11,631 nt of DNA from an uncultured Eggerthella sp. (GTDB taxonomy: Bacteria; Actinomycetota; Coriobacteriia; Coriobacteriales; Eggerthellaceae). Position numbers and translations under genes: made by a program. Positions 5,791 to 11,631 of this stretch are shown here, piece after piece. The stretch covers positions 1 through 11,631 of the forward strand of contig URMQ01000042.1 of the NCBI GenBank assembly GCA_900548955.1, in the 5' to 3' direction. The notes beneath the pieces were generated by a model that ran no database searches, had not been told where the DNA came from, and saw only the letters and a list, made by a program, of their open reading frames with translations. Position 1 is the first letter of the stretch. Each line of letters begins with the position of its first letter.

Positions 5791-6588
5791 ATGATTCCTT
5801 GTGCATTAAGTATCGCGGGTTCTGATTCGAGTGGTGGAGCAGGAATTCAGGCAGACATAAAAACTATGACTGCTTTAGGGGTGTATGCCGAAACGGTAAT
5901 TACTGCTCTTACGGCTCAGAATACCCAGGGCGTGCAAGGGGTTTTGCCTATTGCATCAAGTTTCATTACGCAACAGATTGAAAGTGTGTTTTCCGATATT
6001 CGTCCCGATGCTGTGAAGATTGGCATGTTACCTAATGAAGACAGTATTTGCGCGGTAGCTCGTGGTCTTCGTGGTTGGCAAGCAGATCATGTGGTTCTTG
6101 ATCCGGTGTTGGTTGCTACTTCAGGTGCGTCGTTGTCTGAAGATGGAGCGGTTGCTGCTCTTGGAAAAGAATTGCTTCCCTTAGCTGAAGTAGTAACGCC
6201 TAACATTCCAGAGGCACAGGCACTTTCGGGAATGCCCATTGAAACCGAGGACGACATGGTGGCGGCGGGGATTATTCTTTGCAAACGAGGCGCCAAAGCG
6301 GTTTTAATTAAAGGGGGCCATTTGCAAACCTGTGCTGATGATGTTCTAGTATTTGGCGAAGGTAATTTTGAATGGTTCCGTGCTTCTCGGGTTAAGACTC
6401 AAAATACTCATGGAACAGGGTGTACCTTATCTTCTGCCATTGCGGCATATTTGGCAAAAGGTCTTTGCCTTGTTGAAGCGATTGAACGCGCGAAACGCTA
6501 CCTAACCGGTGCATTGATTCATGACCTTGACTTGGGCAAAGGATACGGACCTGTTAACCACATGTGGGCATACGGCGCCAACGCATAG
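5791..6588 (+). CDS. thiD: Hydroxymethylpyrimidine/phosphomethylpyrimidine kinase
   Basis: A ribokinase-fold kinase that phosphorylates HMP and then HMP-P to HMP-PP, the pyrimidine partner that is joined to the thiazole. Motifs in the chosen frame: SIAGSDSSGGAGIQAD (7-22), TAQNTQGV (41-48), VKIGML (75-80), VLDPVLVATSG (102-112), TPNIPEA (136-142), VLIKGGH (171-177) and the anion-hole and catalytic NTHGTGCTLSSAIAA (205-219). ATG at 5791 gives 265 aa, the normal length, and starts just before the first strand. It is preceded by the fair site GAAAGTGAG at 5776-5784. An in-frame TTG at 5770 would add seven residues but lacks a well-placed site. It is 86 nt after thiC with no terminator seen, so it probably shares the riboswitch-controlled transcript. 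No thiazole-branch gene or thiE is in this window. Confidence 0.94.
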   Translation: MIPCALSIAGSDSSGGAGIQADIKTMTALGVYAETVITALTAQNTQGVQGVLPIASSFITQQIESVFSDIRPDAVKIGMLPNEDSICAVARGLRGWQADHVVLDPVLVATSGASLSEDGAVAALGKELLPLAEVVTPNIPEAQALSGMPIETEDDMVAAGIILCKRGAKAVLIKGGHLQTCADDVLVFGEGNFEWFRASRVKTQNTHGTGCTLSSAIAAYLAKGLCLVEAIERAKRYLTGALIHDLDLGKGYGPVNHMWAYGANA

Positions 6589-6603
6589 CGCTTGGTCAGA
6601 TAC

Positions 6604-6820
6604 TTCAAATGCATTTTGGCGCTGCTGTTTACCGTTTGAGTTGCTTCGCTTTTCATCGCTTTTCTTTTGCGCAAAGAAAGCAGCGGAAATAATTCGAAAA
6701 ACGATTGTTCCATCCCAACGATTATTCTCGAACACCTGGGGCTGCTTTTTTAAAGCGCTAAAGAAAAGCTACGCTCAGAACGCCTCAAAGCAGCAAACAG
6801 CAGCACCAAATATCTTTGAA
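6604..6820. repeat. Giant imperfect palindrome between thiD and cca
   Basis: The gap between the convergent genes folds back on itself about a centre at 6713. Paired blocks are: 6604-6609 with 6815-6820 (6/6); 6615-6630 with 6795-6810 (15/16); 6635-6640 with 6784-6789 (6/6); 6658-6672 with 6755-6769 (14/15); 6677-6684 with 6741-6748 (8/8); 6693-6697 with 6728-6732 (5/5); 6704-6709 with 6717-6722 (6/6 with one wobble). The loop is 6710-6716. Intervening internal loops are of near-equal length on both arms, so the two arms look like inverted copies of one roughly 100-nt sequence. A run of six Ts lies at 6746-6751. It may be an old miniature element (MITE-like) or a two-way transcription terminator; no target-site duplication is obvious. 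ORFs that run through it look spurious. Confidence 0.75.
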
Positions 6821-6841
6821 ATGGTTTGTGCGCAAGGGTGA

Positions 6842-8224
6842 TTAGCGCATAAGTTTTTGTGCATAAGCAAGAAGGGTGTCGCGATCAACGGTGAGCTCTT
6901 CTTTTGCAACAGCGCTAAACACCTCATTGAGTAAAAGCCCTATCTGAGGACCTTCGGGCGCTCCTAAATCGATGAGATCCTTGCCAGTAATTGGTAGATC
7001 ATGCACGGTAAGGCAAGCTCCTTCATTGCGCATGTCGTTAAAGATCTGCTCAACTTCATCTATGGTTTTAACGCGTTTATGGCTAAAGGGTGCCTGACCT
7101 AAAGCATCTCCACGCATGAGATCACACATAACATGGAAAAGATGTTCGTTGTCTTCGAGTTTTGCAAACAGAATTCGCACATCTTTTCGGGTAGGCTTGG
7201 GATGATCGTCATGAAAACGAACCAAGAGTTCTAGATCGTGCAGTTTTTTGCGACTGAAATGAAGTCGCTTTGCTGCGGCGCGAAGATGATCAATGCTTGC
7301 CAGGGGATGTCCTGGCATGTGACCAATTCCGTTTTTGTCACGGAAAAACGTATCTGGTTTTCCTGCATCGTGGAAAAGCGCCGCCCAACGAACAAGGGGC
7401 TCAGGCGGGGTGTTTTCGATAACGCAGGCGGTATGCTCCAATACATCATAGATATGCCAGCGACTATGCTGGTCAAACCCTTTCATTTTTTGCAGCTGAG
7501 GGAGAATAGGGCTTAGCACTTCGGCATAGGTTACTAAAACCTTTCGAATATTTTCTCCGCACAGCATACCTTCCAGTTCAGCTGCTATGCGCTCTCCTGC
7601 GACATGTTCAAGCGTAGGTGCTTTTTCGAACAGGGCATTTTCGGTATCAATTGCGATCGAAAAAGAAAGTTGTGATGCAAAACGCAAGGCGCGCACAATG
7701 CGTAAGGCATCTTCTTGAAAGCGCTGTAGGGGACTTCCGACGCAGCGGATCAGCTGTTGGTGTAAATCCTCTTGACCATTATAGGGATCCACTAAACCGC
7801 GTGTGGGATGAAAGGCCATTGCGTTGATGGTGAAATCACGGCGAGCAAGATCTTCAGTAATAGAAGAAACGAAGGTCACAGAACTCGGATGACGATGATC
7901 AATATAGGGAGCTTCGCTCCTAAAGGTAGTTATTTCTATGGGGTAATCATCGCAGACTATGGTTACCGTGCCATGCTTGGTGCCCGTTTCGTATACAGCG
8001 CACCCTTTGTCGCGGGTAATATGAGCTACGGCTTCCCATCGTGCGTTTGTGGCTATATCAGCATCATGTGGAGCGACATTTCTTAAGGCATCGCGCACAA
8101 AACCCCCTACGATCCATGCTTCGTAGCCGGCTTCTTCAATGTAGGAAATTACGTTAAGTACTGGTTGAGGAATTTCTGAAAGTAGGGGATAAGCTGTGGT
8201 AGATAATGCGTTTTCGTAAGACAC
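6842..8224 (-). CDS. cca: CCA tRNA nucleotidyltransferase with HD domain
   Basis: A class II nucleotidyltransferase that adds or repairs the 3'-CCA end of tRNAs without a template. From the GTG at complement 8222-8224 (460 aa) the order is: catalytic head with WIVGGFVRD (37-45) and the metal-binding DAD at 54-56; ARRDFTINAMA (127-137); the neck motif FQEDALRIVRALRFA (169-183); GERIAAELEGML (210-221); then an HD domain with HIYDVLEH (257-264) and FHDAGKP (284-290). The C-terminus has the common DLPITGKDLIDLGAPEGPQIG pattern. I chose GTG because AAAGGGG (complement of 8232-8238) is spaced 7 nt before it; the frame stays open for 47 more codons upstream, but those residues resemble nothing in the family. 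A poly(A) polymerase is the main alternative; HD fusion and family length favour CCA addition. It is convergent with thiD and divergent from recN. Confidence 0.9.
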   Translation of the reverse strand: MSYENALSTTAYPLLSEIPQPVLNVISYIEEAGYEAWIVGGFVRDALRNVAPHDADIATNARWEAVAHITRDKGCAVYETGTKHGTVTIVCDDYPIEITTFRSEAPYIDHRHPSSVTFVSSITEDLARRDFTINAMAFHPTRGLVDPYNGQEDLHQQLIRCVGSPLQRFQEDALRIVRALRFASQLSFSIAIDTENALFEKAPTLEHVAGERIAAELEGMLCGENIRKVLVTYAEVLSPILPQLQKMKGFDQHSRWHIYDVLEHTACVIENTPPEPLVRWAALFHDAGKPDTFFRDKNGIGHMPGHPLASIDHLRAAAKRLHFSRKKLHDLELLVRFHDDHPKPTRKDVRILFAKLEDNEHLFHVMCDLMRGDALGQAPFSHKRVKTIDEVEQIFNDMRNEGACLTVHDLPITGKDLIDLGAPEGPQIGLLLNEVFSAVAKEELTVDRDTLLAYAQKLMR

Positions 8225-8256
8225 AATTAATCCCCTTTCTCCTCGTGTGGACTTAT

Positions 8257-8262
8257 AGTATA
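8257..8262 (-). promoter_or_regulatory. Candidate -10 of the cca promoter
   Basis: On the minus strand TATACT (complement of 8257-8262) matches five of six consensus bases. It would start RNA about 25 nt before the cca GTG, just upstream of its ribosome binding site. No clear -35 is present, so it is a weak prediction. Confidence 0.35.
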
Positions 8263-8331
8263 AATCATGCCTGCTTGCGCATATGCTTTGCTTTTGAGGG
8301 TTCTTCTGCTTTTCTGGGAAGTTTTCTGTCG

Positions 8332-8337
8332 TAGAAT
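8332..8337 (+). promoter_or_regulatory. Candidate -10 of the recN promoter
   Basis: TAGAAT (8332-8337) matches five of six consensus bases, about 49 nt before the recN GTG, with only a T-rich, non-consensus -35 region. No CGAAC/GTTCG-type LexA box is seen between cca and recN. A short dyad ACAAC-T-GTTGT lies at 8362-8372, just before the ribosome binding site. Confidence 0.3.
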
Positions 8338-8385
8338 TGAATGCAAACACGCCGCTATCGCACAACTGTTGTTAAGGGGATTTTC

Positions 8386-10026
8386 GTGATTGATGAAATC
8401 CATATTCGTGACGTTGCACTTATCCATGAAGCGCGGTTCACTCCGAGTGAATCACTTACGGTAATAACAGGTGAAACAGGAACAGGCAAAACTGCATTAT
8501 TAAACGCACTTAAGCTTCTTGTCGGGGAGCGATTCGATGCAGGTCTAGTGCGTGAAGGAGCAGGGGAGCTTAATGTTGAAGGACGCTTTTTCTTTGAGGG
8601 TGAAGAAGAGGGCGTCGTAGCTATTCGCCGTGTTGGAGTACAAGGTCGATCTCGAGTTAGTATTGATGGTTCGCTTGCTTCGGTAAAAGAACTGGCAAGT
8701 CGTATAGGAGCTCATGTTGATTTATGTGGACAACATGAACATCAGCACTTGCTTTCTCCAATTTATCAACGACAGTTGCTTGATGCCTGGGCAGGAGAAG
8801 CAGTGCTTCCTTTTTTAAAAGACTATCAAACAAAGTTTTCCCTTGTTAAAGAAGCTCAGGCGGAATTAGATCGTTTGCTTGATTTGGAATCGGCAGATGG
8901 TGTGGAGCTTGATCGTGCTCGTTTCGCTTTGGAACAAATTGCTGCCGTGGATCCTCAAGAAGGTGAATATGAGGATCTGCAAGCAATCCTACCGCGATTG
9001 GAGCATGCCGAAATGCTGCAAAGTGAAGCGGTCAATGCGCAAACGCAGCTGAGTTCTTCAGAAGGTGTTTTAGAAAAACTGGATGCCGTCTTGTCTTCAC
9101 TTAGCAAAATAGCGGCAGTCGATGAAAGCGTAGAAGAGCAGTGCAATACTGTTCGTGAAGCATTTTTTACCTTGGAAGATGTAGCACGCACTATGGCAAC
9201 CTATCGTGATCAGGTTGAATTTTCGGGCGAAGAGCTTGAAGAAGTGCAAGAGCGTATGGCTTCGCTTCAGGGATTGATGCGCGGCTTTGGTCCCCGTATG
9301 GAAGATGTATTTGCTCTAAGAGAAGAATCTCACGCAAAACTTGCTGAATACGAGGGGCGCGATGAATTGATTGAGCAAGCACGTAAGAATCGCGTTGCTG
9401 CGGAAAACGAACTTGAAGCAGCTGCTCATGCACTAGAAAAAGCTCGTAAGGCAGTAGTACCTCAGTTTTTAGCTGAAGTGCAAAAGCAGATGAGCAGGCT
9501 AGAGATGGGCTCGGCAAAACTAGAGGCGGATCTAGTTGCCCTTCCGCGCGACCAATGGGATTCATGGGGTCCTCACACCTGTGAATTTATGTATGCCGCA
9601 GGTGAAGCCATGAAGCCTCAACGATTGCAAAAAATTGCATCAGGGGGCGAAATGAGCCGTATTATGCTTGCTCTTAAAGTTGTTTTAGGTAAAAACGATA
9701 ACGTAGATACCTTGGTTTTTGATGAAATTGATGCAGGCGTAGGTGGTTCAACGGCGCGTTCTCTAGCTGATGTTCTTCGTGATTTGTCAGCCACCCATCA
9801 GGTAATCGTTGTTACTCACCTGCCGCAGGTTGCGGTATGCGGAGATGTGCACTATCTGGTGACGAAAAGCGAAAGCGCCATGCCAGAGACGTATCTGACG
9901 CTTTTATCTGAAGATGAGCGAGTAAAAGAAATAGCGCGTATGCTTTCGGGTGAGGCAAATGAAGTGGCGCTTACTCATGCGCGTGAATTGCTAGAAGAGC
10001 GAAAGCTTGGATTTGGAGCAGAATAA
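8386..10026 (+). CDS. recN: DNA repair protein RecN
   Basis: An SMC-like ATPase that acts early in double-strand-break repair and homologous recombination on the nucleoid. From the GTG at 8386 (546 aa, normal for the family) the features are: the typical N-terminus IDEIHIRDVALIHEA; Walker A GETGTGKT (29-36); LCGQHEHQHLL (113-123); two coiled-coil stretches (about 145-225 and 310-385); the ABC signature SGGEMSRIMLALK (419-431); Walker B LVFDEIDAGVGG (443-454); and VTHLPQVAVCGD (476-487) with the switch histidine. AAGGGG at 8376-8379 with its preceding AA is 6 nt before this GTG; an in-frame ATG at 8341 would add 15 residues unlike the family and lies too close to the candidate promoter. recN is commonly SOS-induced elsewhere, but no LexA site is visible here. 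nfo follows 11 nt after the stop. Confidence 0.95.
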   Translation: MIDEIHIRDVALIHEARFTPSESLTVITGETGTGKTALLNALKLLVGERFDAGLVREGAGELNVEGRFFFEGEEEGVVAIRRVGVQGRSRVSIDGSLASVKELASRIGAHVDLCGQHEHQHLLSPIYQRQLLDAWAGEAVLPFLKDYQTKFSLVKEAQAELDRLLDLESADGVELDRARFALEQIAAVDPQEGEYEDLQAILPRLEHAEMLQSEAVNAQTQLSSSEGVLEKLDAVLSSLSKIAAVDESVEEQCNTVREAFFTLEDVARTMATYRDQVEFSGEELEEVQERMASLQGLMRGFGPRMEDVFALREESHAKLAEYEGRDELIEQARKNRVAAENELEAAAHALEKARKAVVPQFLAEVQKQMSRLEMGSAKLEADLVALPRDQWDSWGPHTCEFMYAAGEAMKPQRLQKIASGGEMSRIMLALKVVLGKNDNVDTLVFDEIDAGVGGSTARSLADVLRDLSATHQVIVVTHLPQVAVCGDVHYLVTKSESAMPETYLTLLSEDERVKEIARMLSGEANEVALTHARELLEERKLGFGAE

Positions 10027-10037
10027 CGTTTTAAGAG

Positions 10038-10928
10038 ATGAGATATTTCGTGAACCAAGAAACTTCAGCAGCGCCTACAAACACTTCTTCTATTGCTGTG
10101 GGTTGCCATCTATCTTCAGCGAATGGGTATACCGCAATGGCGAAAACCGCTCAGTCAATAGGGGCGCATACCTTTGCGTTTTTTACACGCAATCCTCGTG
10201 GCGGCAAGGCAAAGGCGATTGATCCAGCTGATATCGAATCGTTTAGCGCGGCGGCGCATAATGCAGGCATTTCTCAGATTGTGGCGCATGGTTCGTATAC
10301 GGTTAATCCCTGTTCGGCAAAAGAACACGTGCGCGCATTTGCGTATAAGGCGCTAGAAGAAGACTTGCATCGTATGGAATACACTCCAAATCAGCTATTC
10401 AATATTCATCCTGGTTCACATGTGGGCCAGGGAACCCAGGCAGGTATTGACCAAATTGCAGAAGTGCTTAATGCGGTACTTACTAAAAACCAAACCACAA
10501 CTTTACTGCTGGAAACTATGGCAGGTAAGGGAAGTGAAGTGGGCTCTTCTTTTGAGGAGCTTGCTGCCATTATTGATCGGGTTGATCTAAAAGAAAAAGT
10601 GGGTGTTTGCCTAGATACGTGCCATGTTTGGGATGCGGGCTACAACATTGTGGACAACCTGGAGGGAGTTCTTGAAGAATTTGATTCGATATTAGGACTT
10701 GAACGACTTCGTGCGCTTCATATTAACGATTCGTTGAATCCAAGAGGATCTCGTAAAGACCGTCATGCTCGCATTGGTGAAGGTGAAATAGGCGCAGATG
10801 CCTTGGTGAAGGTGGTTTTGCATCCAAAATTGCGCGGATTACCCTGTATTTTAGAAACTCCTAACGAATTATCTGGCTACAAAAAAGAGATTGCCTTTTT
10901 CTATGCTTGCGAACGTGAATCTCTTTGA
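10038..10928 (+). CDS. nfo: Endonuclease IV (AP endonuclease)
   Basis: A zinc-dependent apurinic/apyrimidinic endonuclease of base excision repair. All nine metal-ligand positions of the family seem present in order: His84 (VAHGSY), His124 (HPGSH), Glu159 (LLETMAG), Asp193 and His196 (LDTCH), His228 (LHIND), Asp241 and His243 (KDRHARIG), Glu273 (LETP). Other family motifs are FAFFTRNPRGG (46-56) and GEGEIG (247-252). At 296 aa it is slightly longer than the roughly 280-285 usual, the extra being a Ser/Thr-rich N-terminus. The start is uncertain: ATG at 10038 has no properly spaced ribosome binding site, while an in-frame GTG at 10050 (292 aa) is preceded by GAGATGAG at 10035-10042. It is 11 nt after recN, so the two are very likely one repair operon. 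Confidence 0.94.
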   Translation: MRYFVNQETSAAPTNTSSIAVGCHLSSANGYTAMAKTAQSIGAHTFAFFTRNPRGGKAKAIDPADIESFSAAAHNAGISQIVAHGSYTVNPCSAKEHVRAFAYKALEEDLHRMEYTPNQLFNIHPGSHVGQGTQAGIDQIAEVLNAVLTKNQTTTLLLETMAGKGSEVGSSFEELAAIIDRVDLKEKVGVCLDTCHVWDAGYNIVDNLEGVLEEFDSILGLERLRALHINDSLNPRGSRKDRHARIGEGEIGADALVKVVLHPKLRGLPCILETPNELSGYKKEIAFFYACERESL

Positions 10929-10939
10929 GTACTATTAGC

Positions 10940-11014
10940 TTGTCTTATTCAATCCCCCTTTTACAACAGCTGTCTTAATGAGTGCCCGTGTGAAAGTGTG
11001 TATGGGCAAGCTGT
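10940..11014 (+). promoter_or_regulatory. Candidate promoter and leader hairpin before the transaldolase gene
   Basis: TTGTCT (10940-10945) and TACAAC (10962-10967) are 16 bp apart and could be a weak promoter. Downstream, TGCCC (10983-10987) pairs with GGGCA (11004-11008), and ACAGCT (10966-10971) can pair with AGCTGT (11009-11014), with an 11-nt bulge on one side. No T-run follows, so it is not a clear terminator for nfo. Both predictions are weak. Confidence 0.3.
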
Positions 11015-11043
11015 GTGTTGAAGTCTGATCTAGGAGGACTCTC

Positions 11044-11631
11044 GTGAAATTCTTTCTCGATACCGCCGATCTCGACGAGATCAAAGAGGCGGCAAGCTGG
11101 GGTGCGCTTGCTGGTGTTACTACCAATCCTACGTTGTATTCACGTATTGGCGGTAAGCTGGCAGATTTCCACAACCACATTGCTCGCATTTGTGAAATCG
11201 TAGACGGTCCCGTTTCTGCGGAATCTGTTGCGATGACGCGTGATGAAATTATCAAAGATGGTCGCGAACTTGCGGCAATTGCTCCTAATGTTGTTGTAAA
11301 AGTACCCACCATGATTGAAGGCTTGGCTGCTACTAAGGTGCTTGCCTCTGAGGGTATTCCTGTAAACATGACGTTGTGCTTCACGGTTCCTCAGGCAATC
11401 ATGGCTGCTCGCGCAGGTGCTCGCTATGTAAGTCCTTTCATTGGCCGTTTCGATGACATTTCTGAAGATGGTCTTGATCAGGTAGCCAATATTGTTACTG
11501 CCCTGAATAATTTCGACTTTACTGAAAACACCGTAAATGGTGAACAAATTGAAGTAATTGCAGCATCTATTCGTAGTGTGTTCACGCCGGGAGAAGACTT
11601 CCAAAATCTTCGTTCCCGCGCCGCTTTCAAT
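11044..11631 (+). CDS. Small transaldolase / fructose-6-phosphate aldolase (TalC/FSA family), 3' truncated
   Basis: A class I aldolase of the short transaldolase family, cytoplasmic, acting in the non-oxidative pentose phosphate pathway or in aldol cleavage of sugar phosphates. It starts at GTG 11044 with the strong site TAGGAGGA (11031-11038); 196 residues are in the window and no stop is reached. Visible are FLDTAD (4-9, with the catalytic Asp6), GVTTNPTL (24-31), VVVKVP with the Schiff-base Lys86, EGIPVNMTLCF (103-113) and AGARYVSPFIGRFDDI (124-139). These are canonical. After VIAASIRS (171-178) the usual His-Val-containing segment is replaced by VFTPGEDFQNLRSRAAFN up to the window edge, suggesting a lineage insertion. 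Transaldolase against FSA activity cannot be settled from this sequence. It lies 115 nt after nfo and is probably transcribed separately. Confidence 0.9.
   Translation, partial: MKFFLDTADLDEIKEAASWGALAGVTTNPTLYSRIGGKLADFHNHIARICEIVDGPVSAESVAMTRDEIIKDGRELAAIAPNVVVKVPTMIEGLAATKVLASEGIPVNMTLCFTVPQAIMAARAGARYVSPFIGRFDDISEDGLDQVANIVTALNNFDFTENTVNGEQIEVIAASIRSVFTPGEDFQNLRSRAAFN

Noticed and set aside
6502..6841. ORFs of 64-106 codons on both strands after thiD
   Set aside because: They run through the giant palindrome, have no family motifs or ribosome binding sites, and are open by chance in T/A-rich repeats.
8225..8365. An N-terminal extension of cca by 47 codons
   Set aside because: The GTG at complement 8222-8224 has an ideal AAAGGGG site, and the extra residues would span the cca promoter candidate and read across the divergent recN leader.
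8341..8385. ATG start of recN at 8341
   Set aside because: No ribosome binding site precedes it and it sits 4 nt after the -10 candidate; GTG at 8386 has a well-spaced AAGGGG and gives a family-like N-terminus.
10935..11604. Two long minus-strand ORFs (149 and 154 codons) at the window end
   Set aside because: They are shadows of the plus-strand transaldolase gene, which has canonical motifs and a strong ribosome binding site.

Overview
The window looks like ordinary chromosome from a low-to-moderate GC actinobacterium, most plausibly class Coriobacteriia; this is an inference from gene order and style, not a database match. The run yggS-sepF-yggT-divIVA without a ylmH gene between yggT and divIVA is the actinobacterial version of the region downstream of the division cluster. 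Most genes have strong AAGGGG-type ribosome binding sites, and GTG starts are frequent.

Layout. (1) 1-2920, plus strand: the 3' end of yggS, an unusually long sepF, yggT, then divIVA, closed by a clear hairpin terminator. These act in division-site selection, Z-ring anchoring and polar growth. (2) 2921-3567: a spacer with a 16-nt palindrome, then RNase P RNA (rnpB) on the minus strand, with an extended -10 promoter facing away from the next gene. (3) 3569-6588, plus strand: a thiamine block of thiN (thiamine pyrophosphokinase), a TPP riboswitch, thiC and thiD. ThiC and ThiD make and phosphorylate the pyrimidine half of thiamine; ThiN makes TPP directly from thiamine. The same split sequence motif sits in front of thiN and in front of the thiC riboswitch. 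(4) 6589-6841: the gap between the convergent thiD and cca genes, filled by a giant imperfect palindrome of about 217 nt. (5) 6842-8224, minus strand: cca, the tRNA CCA-adding enzyme. (6) 8386-10928, plus strand, divergent from cca: recN and nfo, a DNA repair pair only 11 nt apart. (7) 11044 to the end: a truncated small transaldolase/fructose-6-phosphate aldolase gene with an odd C-terminal segment.

No phage, transposase, CRISPR array, toxin-antitoxin or defence genes are visible, and I do not see a wholly new multigene system. The best leads are non-coding: the thiD/cca giant palindrome and the duplicated promoter-proximal motif of the two thiamine transcripts. The riboswitch whose terminal motif doubles as the thiC ribosome binding site, and the serine/tyrosine-rich SepF linker, come next.
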